64,000 nt of DNA from MED-G105 sp038522945 (GTDB taxonomy: Bacteria; Pseudomonadota; Alphaproteobacteria; Caulobacterales; Parvularculaceae): the NCBI GenBank assembly GCA_038522945.1, contig JBCBJV010000015.1:19310-83309 (forward strand), given 5' to 3'. The position numbers were made by a program, and so were the translations under genes. How positions within the stretch are numbered: position 1 is the stretch's first letter; each line of letters opens with the position of its first letter. Under the pieces are notes generated by a model. The model worked only from the letters and a program-made list of their open reading frames with translations, was not told where the DNA came from and searched no databases. Shown here in pieces: positions 17,841-26,538 of this stretch.

Positions 17841-19973
17841 CTAGATCTGACCTAGATTCACAAGACGCGTTTGCGGGTGAATTTCGCTTTGCGCCAGTAC
17901 CATGGTTTGCGGTCGAACCCGTTCAATCACCGTTCTCACATAGCGGCGAACCGGTGCGCTGGTCACGATTGCCGCCGCGTGGCCATCCCTGGCAGCTTCT
18001 TCAAGACGGGCAAGAGCATCTGACACGAAGGCCTGAATGCGAGTAGGGGCCATGGCAAGCTGATTTTGCCCCTCGCCGGCAAGGCTGTCGCGGAATTCTC
18101 GCTCCCAGTCGGGTGAAAGGGTGACTATTGGTGCTAAACCATCATTGCCCAAAAGGGAGCCGCAAATCTGCCTCGCGAGCCGAGTGCGCACATGCTCGAC
18201 AATCTGCGTGGGCTCGGTCGTCCTTGGCGCAGCCTCGGCAACCGCCTCGAGGATTGAAGGCAGGTCCCGGATGGAGATCCGCTCCGTTATGAGTGCCTGC
18301 AGTACCCGCTGGATTGTGGTGACTGAAACCAGGTTCGGAATAAGGTCAGAAACGAGGCTGCGGTGCTTGTCCGGCAGGCCGTCCAGTAACTTTTTAGTTT
18401 CCGCATATGACAGAAGCGTTGGGGCCTCTGCTTTGATGATTTCGGTTAAATGGGTCGTGAGGACTGTTGCCGCATCAACAACCGTATAGCCTTTCAGGGC
18501 GGCGGCTTCCTTTTGGGCTGCGTCGATCCACATGGCTTCCAGCCCGAATGCCGGTTCTTTGGTCAGTTCCCCAACCATATCGATGGGGCGCCCGCTTGGG
18601 TTCATCACGAGAAAATGCCCAGGCTTGGCGACGCCTTCGCCGACGGTCATTTCCTTCAACTTGATGAGGTAGTCGGTCGCGCCGAGTTGCATATTGTCAA
18701 GAATGCGTACTGCCGGTGTGACGAACCCGATTTCCTGCGCGATAGCGCGGCGGGTGGCCTTGATCTGATCGGTCAGCTTTGAGCCATTGGCATCGGCAAC
18801 AAGAGGAAGTAGCCCGTAGCCAATCTCGATGCGCAAATCATCCATGGCAAGTAGGGCAGCCGGTTCCTCCTCAAGGGGCGTCGCGTCATTTTGGAGTTGA
18901 TCAGCTGCTGTTTCATCAGCTTCTTTTTTGCGGCGTGACGCCAGAAACGCAGCAGCGCCGGAAGCAAGCGCAAGCGACGCAAACGGAATAAATGGTAGGC
19001 CTGGCAGGAGTCCGAAGATTGTCAGGACAACAGCGACGACGCCGAGAACCGTCGGGTTGTCGCCCAACTGTTTTCCGAAAGCCCTGTCTGCAGCGCCTTT
19101 GACACCTGCCTTTGACACCAGGAGGCCTGCAGCAACCGAAACAATCAACGCGGGGATCTGACTGACGAGACCGTCCCCAATTGTCAGGAGCGTGTAAGTC
19201 TGGCCGGCTTCTCCAAGTGTGAGGCCTTGCTGTGCCATGCCGATAAAAATCCCGCCAAGGATATTGATCAAGGTAATGAGGAGACCGGCAATCGCGTCGC
19301 CACGCACATATTTGGAGGCACCGTCCATGGCCCCGTAAAACGTCGACTCTTCTTCCAGCTCTTTCCGACGAGATTTGGCTTCTTCTTCGGTGACCAAACC
19401 GGAAGAAAGATCTGCATCTATGGCCATTTGCTTGCCAGGCATCGCATCGAGCGAAAAGCGAGCAGCAACTTCTGCAATCCGGCCTGAGCCTCGCGTGATC
19501 ACAACAAAATTGACGATCACCAGAATCGAAAAGACAATCAGTCCAATGACGTAATTACCTTGCATCACAAAACCGCCAAATGCCTCGATCACTTGTCCCG
19601 CAGCATCGGGACCTTCATGGCCTTTGGACAGGATTAGTCGTGTGGAAGCGACGTTGAGCCCCAGCCGAAAAATGGTGGCGATAAGGAGGATTGACGGGAA
19701 TATTGAAAACTCAAGAGCCTTGCGGGAGTAAACCGCGGTCATCAAAACGGTAACAGACAATGTGACCGACAAGGCAAGCAGCAAGTCCAGCAACCATCTT
19801 GGTGTTGGTAACACAAGCAACGCCAACATCGACATGATCGCCGCCGCGAAAAGGACATCACTACGCACAAAGCGTCTCATATCCGGGATTATGCCTAGCA
19901 GTTGGCTCGCGCCGCCGAGGCCGGTAATTCCGGAAGGGGCATTCGGATCAGAGGATGCCATACTTTCACTCAT
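17841..19973 (-). CDS. flhA: Flagellar export apparatus protein FlhA
   Basis: FlhA is the large export-gate protein of the flagellar type III secretion system. The 710-residue protein has an N-terminal half with about eight membrane segments, including the conserved FHIPEP-type cytoplasmic loop (RFSLDAMPGKQMAIDADL). The C-terminal cytosolic domain binds chaperone-substrate complexes. Length is normal. It sits between flbD and flhF in a single minus-strand run, with 36 bases to flbD. Confidence 0.96.
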   Translation of the reverse strand: MSESMASSDPNAPSGITGLGGASQLLGIIPDMRRFVRSDVLFAAAIMSMLALLVLPTPRWLLDLLLALSVTLSVTVLMTAVYSRKALEFSIFPSILLIATIFRLGLNVASTRLILSKGHEGPDAAGQVIEAFGGFVMQGNYVIGLIVFSILVIVNFVVITRGSGRIAEVAARFSLDAMPGKQMAIDADLSSGLVTEEEAKSRRKELEEESTFYGAMDGASKYVRGDAIAGLLITLINILGGIFIGMAQQGLTLGEAGQTYTLLTIGDGLVSQIPALIVSVAAGLLVSKAGVKGAADRAFGKQLGDNPTVLGVVAVVLTIFGLLPGLPFIPFASLALASGAAAFLASRRKKEADETAADQLQNDATPLEEEPAALLAMDDLRIEIGYGLLPLVADANGSKLTDQIKATRRAIAQEIGFVTPAVRILDNMQLGATDYLIKLKEMTVGEGVAKPGHFLVMNPSGRPIDMVGELTKEPAFGLEAMWIDAAQKEAAALKGYTVVDAATVLTTHLTEIIKAEAPTLLSYAETKKLLDGLPDKHRSLVSDLIPNLVSVTTIQRVLQALITERISIRDLPSILEAVAEAAPRTTEPTQIVEHVRTRLARQICGSLLGNDGLAPIVTLSPDWEREFRDSLAGEGQNQLAMAPTRIQAFVSDALARLEEAARDGHAAAIVTSAPVRRYVRTVIERVRPQTMVLAQSEIHPQTRLVNLGQI

Positions 19974-20009
19974 GGACCGTCTTTACTCATAACAAATTCG
20001 GACCTTTGT

Positions 20010-21389
20010 TTAGGCAGCTGGATCGACTTGGGACTTGGTGTCTCGGCTTTTTTCTTGAGAAGGTGGCGGAACAGAAATACCATCATCCGTATACTGTTTT
20101 AGCTTATTCCTGAGGGTACGGATTGAAATGCCGAGGATATTGGCAGCGTGGGTACGGTTTCCATAGCAATGATCAAGGGTTTGCAGGATGAGGTCCTGTT
20201 CAACTTCGGCCACTGTACGGCCGACCAGATCTGCATCCATTGGACTGCCGTATGACGACGATGTCGCTGCGGTCATCATCGGGGCAGTGGTGCCATCAGG
20301 CAAACGAATCGCGTCTCTTTCAATCTCGTGCCCGGACGACAAGAGTACTGCGCGGTGGATAGAGTTTTCAAGTTCGCGGACATTGCCTGGCCAACGTGCA
20401 CCGACAACCGCGATTTTTGCGCCCTCCGAAAGCCGTCTCAAGGGCATCCCATTTAACTCTGCATATTTGCTCGCAAAGTGATCAGCGAGGGCGGCAATAT
20501 CAGATGGGCGCTCACGCAGAGGCGGCACTACCAGATTGACCACATTCAGCCGGTAGAGGAGGTCTTCCCGAAACGTCCCTTTGTGCACTTCTTCTTCAAG
20601 GTTCCGGTTTGAGGTGGCAAGAACTCGGATATTAATCTTCACTGGTTTGGTGCCGCCGACGCGGTCAACAACCCGTTCCTGGAGCACACGGAGTAACTTT
20701 GCTTGAAGGCGGATATCCATCTCCGAGATTTCGTCGAGGAGGAGCGTTCCACCATCAGCCTCCTCAAATTTGCCGATCCGCCGGGAAACAGCGCCGGTGA
20801 ATGCCCCCTTTTCATGTCCGAATAGTTCAGACTCAAGAAGGTTATCCGGAATGGCCGCGCAATTAATCGAGATCAGCGGTTTATCGGATCGACGAGATTT
20901 TGAGTGTAGGTATTTTGCGATGACTTCCTTGCCTACGCCAGACTCGCCGGTAATCAGGATCGATGCCTCAGACGCCGCAATTTGATCGGCGAGCGCAACA
21001 ACTTTCTTCATGGCCGGATCGGTTGCAATAAGATCACTGTTCTCTGCACAGACGGCTTCGAATACAGCTGCAATGAGATCTGCATCCGGCGGAAGGGGGA
21101 TAAACTCCGCCGCGCCAGCGCGTATGGCTTCAACGGCTCGATCGGCATCTGCATCAACGCCGCAGGCAACCACGGGCAGGGCAATGCGTTCTTCTTTTAG
21201 GGATATCATCAAGCCTTTTATATCTTCGCCGATATCGACCATGAGGACGTCCGCGCCTTGGCCGCGGCGCAAGGCATTCAGGGCCGAGGCAGTGGAGTCG
21301 CAAAAAGCCACTTTGGCACCGCGCTCAATTGCAATCTTTGCAGCAGCTGAGACCTGACCGGCGAGACTTCCGACAATCAACAAGCGCAT
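20010..21389 (-). CDS. flbD: FlbD-like sigma-54 dependent flagellar regulator
   Basis: This sigma-54 activator should switch on late flagellar genes. The 459-residue protein has a receiver-like domain (1-115), an AAA+ domain with Walker A (GESGVGKE, 148-155) and the sigma-54 contact loop GAFTGA (195-200), and a Fis-type helix-turn-helix near the C terminus (THAANILGISIRTLRNKL). The receiver is degenerate: Asp52 is present but the acidic pair and the usual lysine are not apparent. Caulobacter FlbD is controlled by FliX rather than a classical kinase. The start shares one base with the fliN stop (TAATG). Confidence 0.9.
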   Translation of the reverse strand: MRLLIVGSLAGQVSAAAKIAIERGAKVAFCDSTASALNALRRGQGADVLMVDIGEDIKGLMISLKEERIALPVVACGVDADADRAVEAIRAGAAEFIPLPPDADLIAAVFEAVCAENSDLIATDPAMKKVVALADQIAASEASILITGESGVGKEVIAKYLHSKSRRSDKPLISINCAAIPDNLLESELFGHEKGAFTGAVSRRIGKFEEADGGTLLLDEISEMDIRLQAKLLRVLQERVVDRVGGTKPVKINIRVLATSNRNLEEEVHKGTFREDLLYRLNVVNLVVPPLRERPSDIAALADHFASKYAELNGMPLRRLSEGAKIAVVGARWPGNVRELENSIHRAVLLSSGHEIERDAIRLPDGTTAPMMTAATSSSYGSPMDADLVGRTVAEVEQDLILQTLDHCYGNRTHAANILGISIRTLRNKLKQYTDDGISVPPPSQEKSRDTKSQVDPAA

Positions 21390-21772
21390 TAGAGATCCTC
21401 TCCATTGGGTTTCTTCCGGGAGACAATTTCTGTCATCGTGACGGCAATTGATCCGTCCACGAGGACCAACTCTCCCCGAGCGACGAGTTGATCGTTAACA
21501 TAAAGATCAATTGGCTCCCCGACCCGCCGATCAAGTTCGATTACCGATCCCGCTGAGAGCTCCTTCAAGGCGGCAAAGTCGATCTTCGTCTTCCCTAAGA
21601 CAGCTGATACTCTGACGGGCACATTCTCGATAGAAGAGATTGGTCGGTGCCGACCCGAAAGGGCGATTGCTGTGTCGACGAAATCCGGCACTGACGATGT
21701 ATCGGTAGTCGCAATCTCATCCGTTTGGGGAGTACTGTCCCTTTCGTCCATAAGTTCTGCAGGATCAGACAT
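21389..21772 (-). CDS. fliN: Flagellar motor switch protein FliN
   Basis: FliN forms part of the C-ring that sets rotation direction and docks export substrates. The 127-residue protein has a variable acidic N terminus followed by the SpoA/FliN domain (ELSAGSVIELDRRVGEPIDLYVN, then LVARGELVLVDGSIAVTMTEIV). Length is normal. It overlaps fliH by 8 bases and flbD by one, so the genes are translationally coupled. Confidence 0.94.
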   Translation of the reverse strand: MSDPAELMDERDSTPQTDEIATTDTSSVPDFVDTAIALSGRHRPISSIENVPVRVSAVLGKTKIDFAALKELSAGSVIELDRRVGEPIDLYVNDQLVARGELVLVDGSIAVTMTEIVSRKKPNGEDL

Positions 21773-22433
21773 GATTTGTCTCCTTCTGGGCTTCAGAAAG
21801 CGCCTGGACGTCGTTGGATTTCAGGTTGATGCGAGCGAACGCGGCCTCAATCCGTTTCCGGATATCTGCGTTTGACCGTTTGAGGCGTCCACCGCTCCAT
21901 TCAAGTTGACAATCGCCGTTTGTCAAAGATGGATCTTGTGTAATTTCAATTTTGATATCTTGGGTCGAAAATGCCTCGTGGAGTCTGGTCGCAAGCCGCG
22001 CATGGGTATTGGGGGCTAGCCTTAGAAAGAGCGATGAGTGTTCATCAATCTGCTGAGCGACCTCAACGATGACACGGGTTAGGTCTTGGAACGCATTTTG
22101 GCTCGAATATAGATTTATCACCTCCGACAGGATCTCAGTGGCAACTTCTGCATGGGCTTTTGCCTGTCGGTCGAGGTGATTTTTTTGCGTGGAAACAAGT
22201 CGATCAAACGCTGTTGAAATTGACATGAGGGCCTCCTTTTCACCGGCTGCGATAGACTTCATTGCGAGATTGCGGCCGTCTTCAAGACCTCGCTGATAGG
22301 CTTCTTCTCTTGCTGCAGTCACATCCTTTTCGAAGGAATCCTTTGGTGAAGCGGAGGGGGCCTCATCCGCCGTTTCGTGTTGATCGGACGTTTCCCAAAG
22401 GGCTTGGAACGCTTTTGATGATGATCCAACCAT
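21765..22433 (-). CDS. fliH: FliH-like flagellar export regulator
   Basis: FliH-type proteins bind and regulate the export ATPase FliI. The 222-residue protein has an acidic N terminus, a coiled central region (EEAYQRGLEDGRN, resembling the FliH glycine-repeat zone) and a C-terminal FliH/HrpE-like domain. Sequence in this family is weakly conserved, so the call leans on the position between fliG and fliN, where alphaproteobacteria carry fliH. Its start shares one base with the fliG stop. Confidence 0.8.
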   Translation of the reverse strand: MVGSSSKAFQALWETSDQHETADEAPSASPKDSFEKDVTAAREEAYQRGLEDGRNLAMKSIAAGEKEALMSISTAFDRLVSTQKNHLDRQAKAHAEVATEILSEVINLYSSQNAFQDLTRVIVEVAQQIDEHSSLFLRLAPNTHARLATRLHEAFSTQDIKIEITQDPSLTNGDCQLEWSGGRLKRSNADIRKRIEAAFARINLKSNDVQALSEAQKETNHV

Positions 22434-23452
22434 TAGTAAACAAGCTCCTCATCACTTGTTTTCGAAAGGAAGATCTCGCCTTCTTCAGCGAGTTTTCTCG
22501 CTTGATCGACGATCCCTTGCTGCGCTGTGTCAACTTCTCGAAGGCGCACCGGGCCCATAATGTCGATATCGTCCCGGAGAATTTTTGACGCTCGATCTGA
22601 CATGTTGTCATAGAAGGACTGCGCGACCTCGGGCGCAGCGCCTTTGAGCGCCATTGCGAGGTCGGACTTGTCGACATGGCGGATCAGAGTCTGCATATCA
22701 GGGCTTGAGAGGCGTACAAGATCCTCAAAGACAAACATCAATGTTCGGATCCGCTCCGAAGCTGAAGGGTTTTTCTGATCCAGAACCTCGAGGAATCGAC
22801 GTTCAGTATGGCGATCAAAATTATTAAAAATTTCCGCCATTGCCTCGTGACGGTCCCGTTCAACTCCGCGGGAGAGGGTGGCCATGAATTCTGTGCGCAG
22901 TGTTTGCTCAATCTGCTCCAGCACTTCTTTCTGGACTGGACCAAGGTTTAGCATCCGAGCGACAACTTCTTCAGCCAGCAAGTCAGGCAGGCCCGATAAG
23001 ACACGGGCGGCTTGGTCTGGAGAAATTCGTGCAAGGATCACCGCAATCGTCTGTGGATGTTCGCTGGACAAATACCCACACAATACACGCTCATTGACGT
23101 TAGAGAGCTTGTCCCACATGGTTTTGCCCGCAGGCCCTTTAATATCTTCGAGAATGAGGTTTGCTTTGTCTGCAGGTAGGATACTTCTCAACATTCGCTG
23201 GGCAGAGGCTGTTGAGCCCATAATAGCGCCCGTTGAGGCGAGGTTATCAACAAACCCAAGTAGGAGATCTTCGACGACTTCTGCGCGAACGGTCCCCAAG
23301 GTCGAGATTGCGCGCGTCAATTCGCGCAGTTCATCTTCGTCGAGGGACTCCCACAGGGGCCGACTTGCTTCCTCGCCGAGGGCAAGCATGACCACGGCGG
23401 CGCGTTCTGCGCCTTTTAGGTCATTTGCGTTTTGAATTGTCTCCATGATCAC
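22433..23452 (-). CDS. fliG: Flagellar motor switch protein FliG
   Basis: FliG couples stator torque to the MS and C rings. The 339-residue protein shows the three FliG domains: N-terminal FliF-binding, middle domain with SEHPQTIAVILARISPDQAARVLSGLP, and C-terminal torque domain including MFVFEDLVRLSSPDMQTLIRHVD and LREVDTAQQGIVDQARKL. Charged torque residues are present (KGAAPEVAQSFYDNMSDRA). It overlaps fliF by 4 bases. Confidence 0.96.
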   Translation of the reverse strand: MIMETIQNANDLKGAERAAVVMLALGEEASRPLWESLDEDELRELTRAISTLGTVRAEVVEDLLLGFVDNLASTGAIMGSTASAQRMLRSILPADKANLILEDIKGPAGKTMWDKLSNVNERVLCGYLSSEHPQTIAVILARISPDQAARVLSGLPDLLAEEVVARMLNLGPVQKEVLEQIEQTLRTEFMATLSRGVERDRHEAMAEIFNNFDRHTERRFLEVLDQKNPSASERIRTLMFVFEDLVRLSSPDMQTLIRHVDKSDLAMALKGAAPEVAQSFYDNMSDRASKILRDDIDIMGPVRLREVDTAQQGIVDQARKLAEEGEIFLSKTSDEELVY

Positions 23453-25044
23453 ATCGCCTCCCTGATCCAGCTCTTTAGGATGCTGGCTGACTCATTTGAG
23501 TGAGCCTTAACGACGTCGGTCACCTTCTGAAGCGATGAGGCTTTCACTTGACCTTCCACTTGAGCCAGTGAAATCCGCCGATTGAGTTCTGTGTCCGATG
23601 CTTGCAGATCGCGAACGACTTCGGCGTCAGCAGTTGCTGGCGGGATGACAGTTGGGAGCGTTGATGCAGCAATACTTGGGTCTGACGCCGGCAGAAGCAT
23701 TGGCCGGAGAACAAACACAATGACTGCAAGAGCGATGATCCCGAGTGCAATCGTTTCAAATGCCTTGACCGGATCGGCGAAAAGCTCGCTTGACGACGAA
23801 GAGGCGGCATCGTTCGCTGTGTTGCTTGAAAGCTGGGTATCGGCGAATGTGGTTTCCACAAGATTGACCTGGTCGCCGCGGGTGCCGTCGAACCCAATTG
23901 CGGACTTGATAAGGGCCTCAATGCGCGCAAGTTCCTCTGGCGAGCGAACTTCTGGGGCGCGATTGACCGCCACTGCGACCGACAATCGTTTGACGCCGCC
24001 CATTTCCCGGATCTCATTGCGAACGGTTCTGGAGATTTCGTAGTTGGTGACCTCTTCGGTCCGCTGGTTGGTATTGCTGCTACGCGGATCAGTAGACGTA
24101 TCAAAGTTTTCGCCGGGAAGGGCATTTGCGACCGTTACCCCTGCCGCCCCGCTCGTATCGCTGGCGTTTGAGGCTTCCTCAATGACGGTTGACGACAGGA
24201 TTGTCTGGCTGTCGGGATCAATGATTTCGGCGTTTTCTGTAACCCGGTTGAGGTCCAGTTCTGCGCTCACTTGAACGCGTAAATTATCTGGCCCGACAAT
24301 TTTGCCAACCAGATCCTCAATCATGATCCGTAGCCGACGTTCCGTGGCGACCGTTTTCTCATCTAGTGAGCTGGCGACCATGAAGTCGTTTTCTCTGCCA
24401 CCCGATGCGAGAAGGCTCCCACTACTGTCTAAGATCGTCACATCGGTCGGGTTCATGTTTGGAACGGCGGAAGCGACTAGGTTGCTAATGGCTTTCACTG
24501 ACCGTGGATCCAGGCCCCTCGGTGCGTCCACCACGATCGATGCGCGCGCTGTGGTCTGTTCGCGATCAAATAAGGAGCGCTCAGGCAGGACCAAATGAAC
24601 TCTGGTCGAACGAACGCCAGAAATCGAGTTAATGGTGCGAGCGAGTTCCCCTTCCAAGGCGCGCAAGCGATTGATATTTTGGTGAAAAGAGGTGGTCGCG
24701 AAAGTGTCTTGCGTGTCAAAGAGTTCGTATCCAACACCCGTCGAAACACTCACGCCTTCGCCTGCTAGACTTAGTTTAGCGGCTGCGACCTGATCTTTCT
24801 CCACCATGATTGAGATCCCCGACTGGGTTTCATGGAGGGAATAGCGCATGTTTTGCTGATCGAGTTCTGAGGCAATCTGCTGGGCATCCGTGTAGTCCAG
24901 ATTAGCATACAGAATACCCATGTCTGGAGATGACAGGCGAAAGACGATCAGACCCAGGATGGATACTGCGCCAATTGAGATCCCAACTATGCTTGCGAGG
25001 CGCCGAATACCAAACGACTTAAGGGACGCCAGAATTTCATCCAC
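23449..25044 (-). CDS. fliF: Flagellar MS-ring protein FliF
   Basis: FliF forms the membrane ring on which the flagellum assembles. The 531-residue protein has two membrane segments (about 17-39 and 427-447), the YscJ-like domains between them (GILYANLDYTDAQQIASEL, SGVRSTRVHLVLPER) and a short cytoplasmic C terminus that binds FliG. Length is near the family norm. It is first in the fliF-G-H-N-flbD-flhA-flhF run. A GGCA-N5-TGCC palindrome 55 bases upstream is a candidate repressor site, as reported for FlbD at Caulobacter fliF. Confidence 0.95.
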   Translation of the reverse strand: MDEILASLKSFGIRRLASIVGISIGAVSILGLIVFRLSSPDMGILYANLDYTDAQQIASELDQQNMRYSLHETQSGISIMVEKDQVAAAKLSLAGEGVSVSTGVGYELFDTQDTFATTSFHQNINRLRALEGELARTINSISGVRSTRVHLVLPERSLFDREQTTARASIVVDAPRGLDPRSVKAISNLVASAVPNMNPTDVTILDSSGSLLASGGRENDFMVASSLDEKTVATERRLRIMIEDLVGKIVGPDNLRVQVSAELDLNRVTENAEIIDPDSQTILSSTVIEEASNASDTSGAAGVTVANALPGENFDTSTDPRSSNTNQRTEEVTNYEISRTVRNEIREMGGVKRLSVAVAVNRAPEVRSPEELARIEALIKSAIGFDGTRGDQVNLVETTFADTQLSSNTANDAASSSSSELFADPVKAFETIALGIIALAVIVFVLRPMLLPASDPSIAASTLPTVIPPATADAEVVRDLQASDTELNRRISLAQVEGQVKASSLQKVTDVVKAHSNESASILKSWIREAM

Positions 25045-25098
25045 GAATACAATACCCCTTTAACAGGCTCCCGGCCGCATGCTTAATTGGCGGGAGTG

Positions 25099-25111
25099 GG
25101 CAATATTTGCC
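25099..25111. promoter_or_regulatory. Candidate FlbD (ftr-type) site upstream of fliF
   Basis: GGCAATATTTGCC is a palindrome of form GGCA-N5-TGCC, extended by one C/G pair on each side (25098-25112). It lies 55 bases upstream of the fliF start. The same form occurs three times in the fliK-flgK intergenic region. In Caulobacter FlbD binds GC-flanked sites of this general type and represses fliF, so assignment to the FlbD encoded here is a reasonable inference. No DNA-binding data were available. Confidence 0.55.
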
Positions 25112-25149
25112 CGGTATGTCGTAAAAAAACCGTTGAGAGCCAGATCAAT

Positions 25150-25180
25150 AAAAAAACCCGCCTCGAAAAGCCGGGGCGGG
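25150..25180 (-). terminator. Intrinsic terminator after sciP
   Basis: On the minus strand a 9-bp stem with one G-T pair (CCCGCC / GGCGGG core) is followed by seven T. It lies 43 bases past the sciP stop, upstream of fliF. It should keep sciP transcription from entering fliF, so fliF must start from a promoter within 25045-25149. Confidence 0.85.
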
Positions 25181-25222
25181 CAAGAAAGTGTTTACAAAGA
25201 TTATTTAGAAGTAAATGATTAA

Positions 25223-25513
25223 CTAGCGGTATTGCTGGACCCGTGTGGCGCGCAAGCCAGGCAAGCCATGCTGATCGATTGCTTTTTGCCAGCTAAGAAA
25301 CTCTTCAACCGTGAGGGAGTATCGGTCACAAGCTTCTTCTAATGTAAGCAATCCTCCCCGAACGGCCGCGACCACCTCGGCTTTGCGCCGTATGACCCAG
25401 CGCTTTGTTGAGGTAGGAGGTAGGTCTTTCAACGTGAGGGGCAGACCGTCAGGGCCAATTACATAGGCCTCCTTGGACTGCATCTCGTCTACGTTAGATA
25501 TAGCGACCGTCAT
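25223..25513 (-). CDS. sciP: SciP / DUF1153 family regulator
   Basis: SciP is a small helix-turn-helix protein that in Caulobacter blocks CtrA-dependent transcription in G1 cells. The 96-residue protein contains the DUF1153 signature (YVIGPDGLPLTL, KRWVIRRKAEVVAAVRGGLL, then EACDRYSLTVEEFLSW). A GGAA ribosome site precedes the ATG. It lies between flagellar genes on the same strand and is followed by its own terminator. Regulation of flagellar and cell-cycle genes here is inferred from the family. Confidence 0.88.
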   Translation of the reverse strand: MTVAISNVDEMQSKEAYVIGPDGLPLTLKDLPPTSTKRWVIRRKAEVVAAVRGGLLTLEEACDRYSLTVEEFLSWQKAIDQHGLPGLRATRVQQYR

Positions 25514-25571
25514 TTCCGTGGTATTCCTTCACCAGATACGCAACTTGATGATAAATGTAGCGCTTCCGCTT

Positions 25572-25586
25572 TTAAAAAACGGCTAA
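25572..25586. promoter_or_regulatory. Possible CtrA box upstream of sciP
   Basis: TTAA-N7-CTAA lies about 60 bases before the sciP start and differs by one base from the CtrA consensus TTAA-N7-TTAA. In Caulobacter, CtrA controls sciP. AT-rich half-sites occur easily by chance, so this is a weak call. The rest of 25514-25656 shows no gene. Confidence 0.25.
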
Positions 25587-25656
25587 GTGTCAAGGTAAAT
25601 CCTTCTCTAAGCGCTTGATTAAATTTAGAGTTTTTCTGTGCAATGACGGCGTGAAA

Positions 25657-26517
25657 CTAGGCTGCGGTATCAACAATGGTCCGCCAAAATTCATCGGCAA
25701 CCGACAGAATACGTGAATTGGTGGAGTAGGCCTGCTGGGTCGAAATAAGCCTGGAAAATTCCTCTCCTATGTCGACAGTGGAGGCTTCGATCGCGCGATC
25801 TTCAATTTGGCCGGACCCCTGGCTGCCAGGATCAACCAGTGCAGCGTTGCCGGACTGGGTGGTCGCCCGAAACGCCGTGCCTTCAGCGCGCTCCAAGCCA
25901 CCTGCATTTCGGAACAAGGCCACAGGCAAGCGGAAGAGGGTTTCCTCCGTACCGGATGTGTATTCAGCGACGACAGTGCCGTCGGGGTCGATGCGAAAAC
26001 TTGCTAAGTTTTGCCCGCTCGATGCTGTCGTCTGTAGATTGACGGCAGTTAATCCGCCCAACGTGGTTGCGGTAGACTGACCAGGGCCGGTGGTCCGGGT
26101 TCCCTGAAGCACATCGCCATTCCCATTCACAAGGAAGCCGTTGTCTCGCAGTGTAAAGTCGCCTGCTCGCGTAAACCGGATGTCGGGTGAGCCGCTATTG
26201 CTGCTGGTCTGGTCGGCGACAGTAAAATAGCCACGGCCTGAGATCGCAATGTTCCCTGGTTGGTCGGTACGAAGAATGTTCCCTTGTTCAGAAGCCAGCA
26301 ATTGGGTTGTGGTTCCAACACCGCCGCCAATTGCCGTTGAACCAATGGCGTCGTTCAGGCTGGGAACATCGTTTGGGATCAACTGGTTGAAATCGGTTCG
26401 TGTCTTTTTGTACCCAACTGACTGGCTGTTCGCTATATTTGTGGAAACATCCGACAAGGCGTTGGAATAAGCATTTATCCCGGAAACACCGATGGAAAAT
26501 ATGTTTGTAAGCGACAT
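25657..26517 (-). CDS. flgE: Short flagellar hook protein (FlgE-like)
   Basis: The 286-residue protein has the rod/hook N terminus (IFSIGVSGINAYSNALSDVSTNIANSQSVGYKKTRTDF), a hook-specific motif (ISGRGYFTVAD) and the C-terminal coiled segment (FSRLISTQQAYSTNSRILSVADEFWRTI). FlgE in most bacteria is over 400 residues, so the outer D2/D3 domains are missing. It could instead be a FlgF-like rod protein, but location after flgD and the conserved termini favour a compact hook. It is the third gene after fliK and flgD. Confidence 0.8.
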   Translation of the reverse strand: MSLTNIFSIGVSGINAYSNALSDVSTNIANSQSVGYKKTRTDFNQLIPNDVPSLNDAIGSTAIGGGVGTTTQLLASEQGNILRTDQPGNIAISGRGYFTVADQTSSNSGSPDIRFTRAGDFTLRDNGFLVNGNGDVLQGTRTTGPGQSTATTLGGLTAVNLQTTASSGQNLASFRIDPDGTVVAEYTSGTEETLFRLPVALFRNAGGLERAEGTAFRATTQSGNAALVDPGSQGSGQIEDRAIEASTVDIGEEFSRLISTQQAYSTNSRILSVADEFWRTIVDTAA

Positions 26518-26538
26518 GGAACGGGGCTTTCTGAGTTC

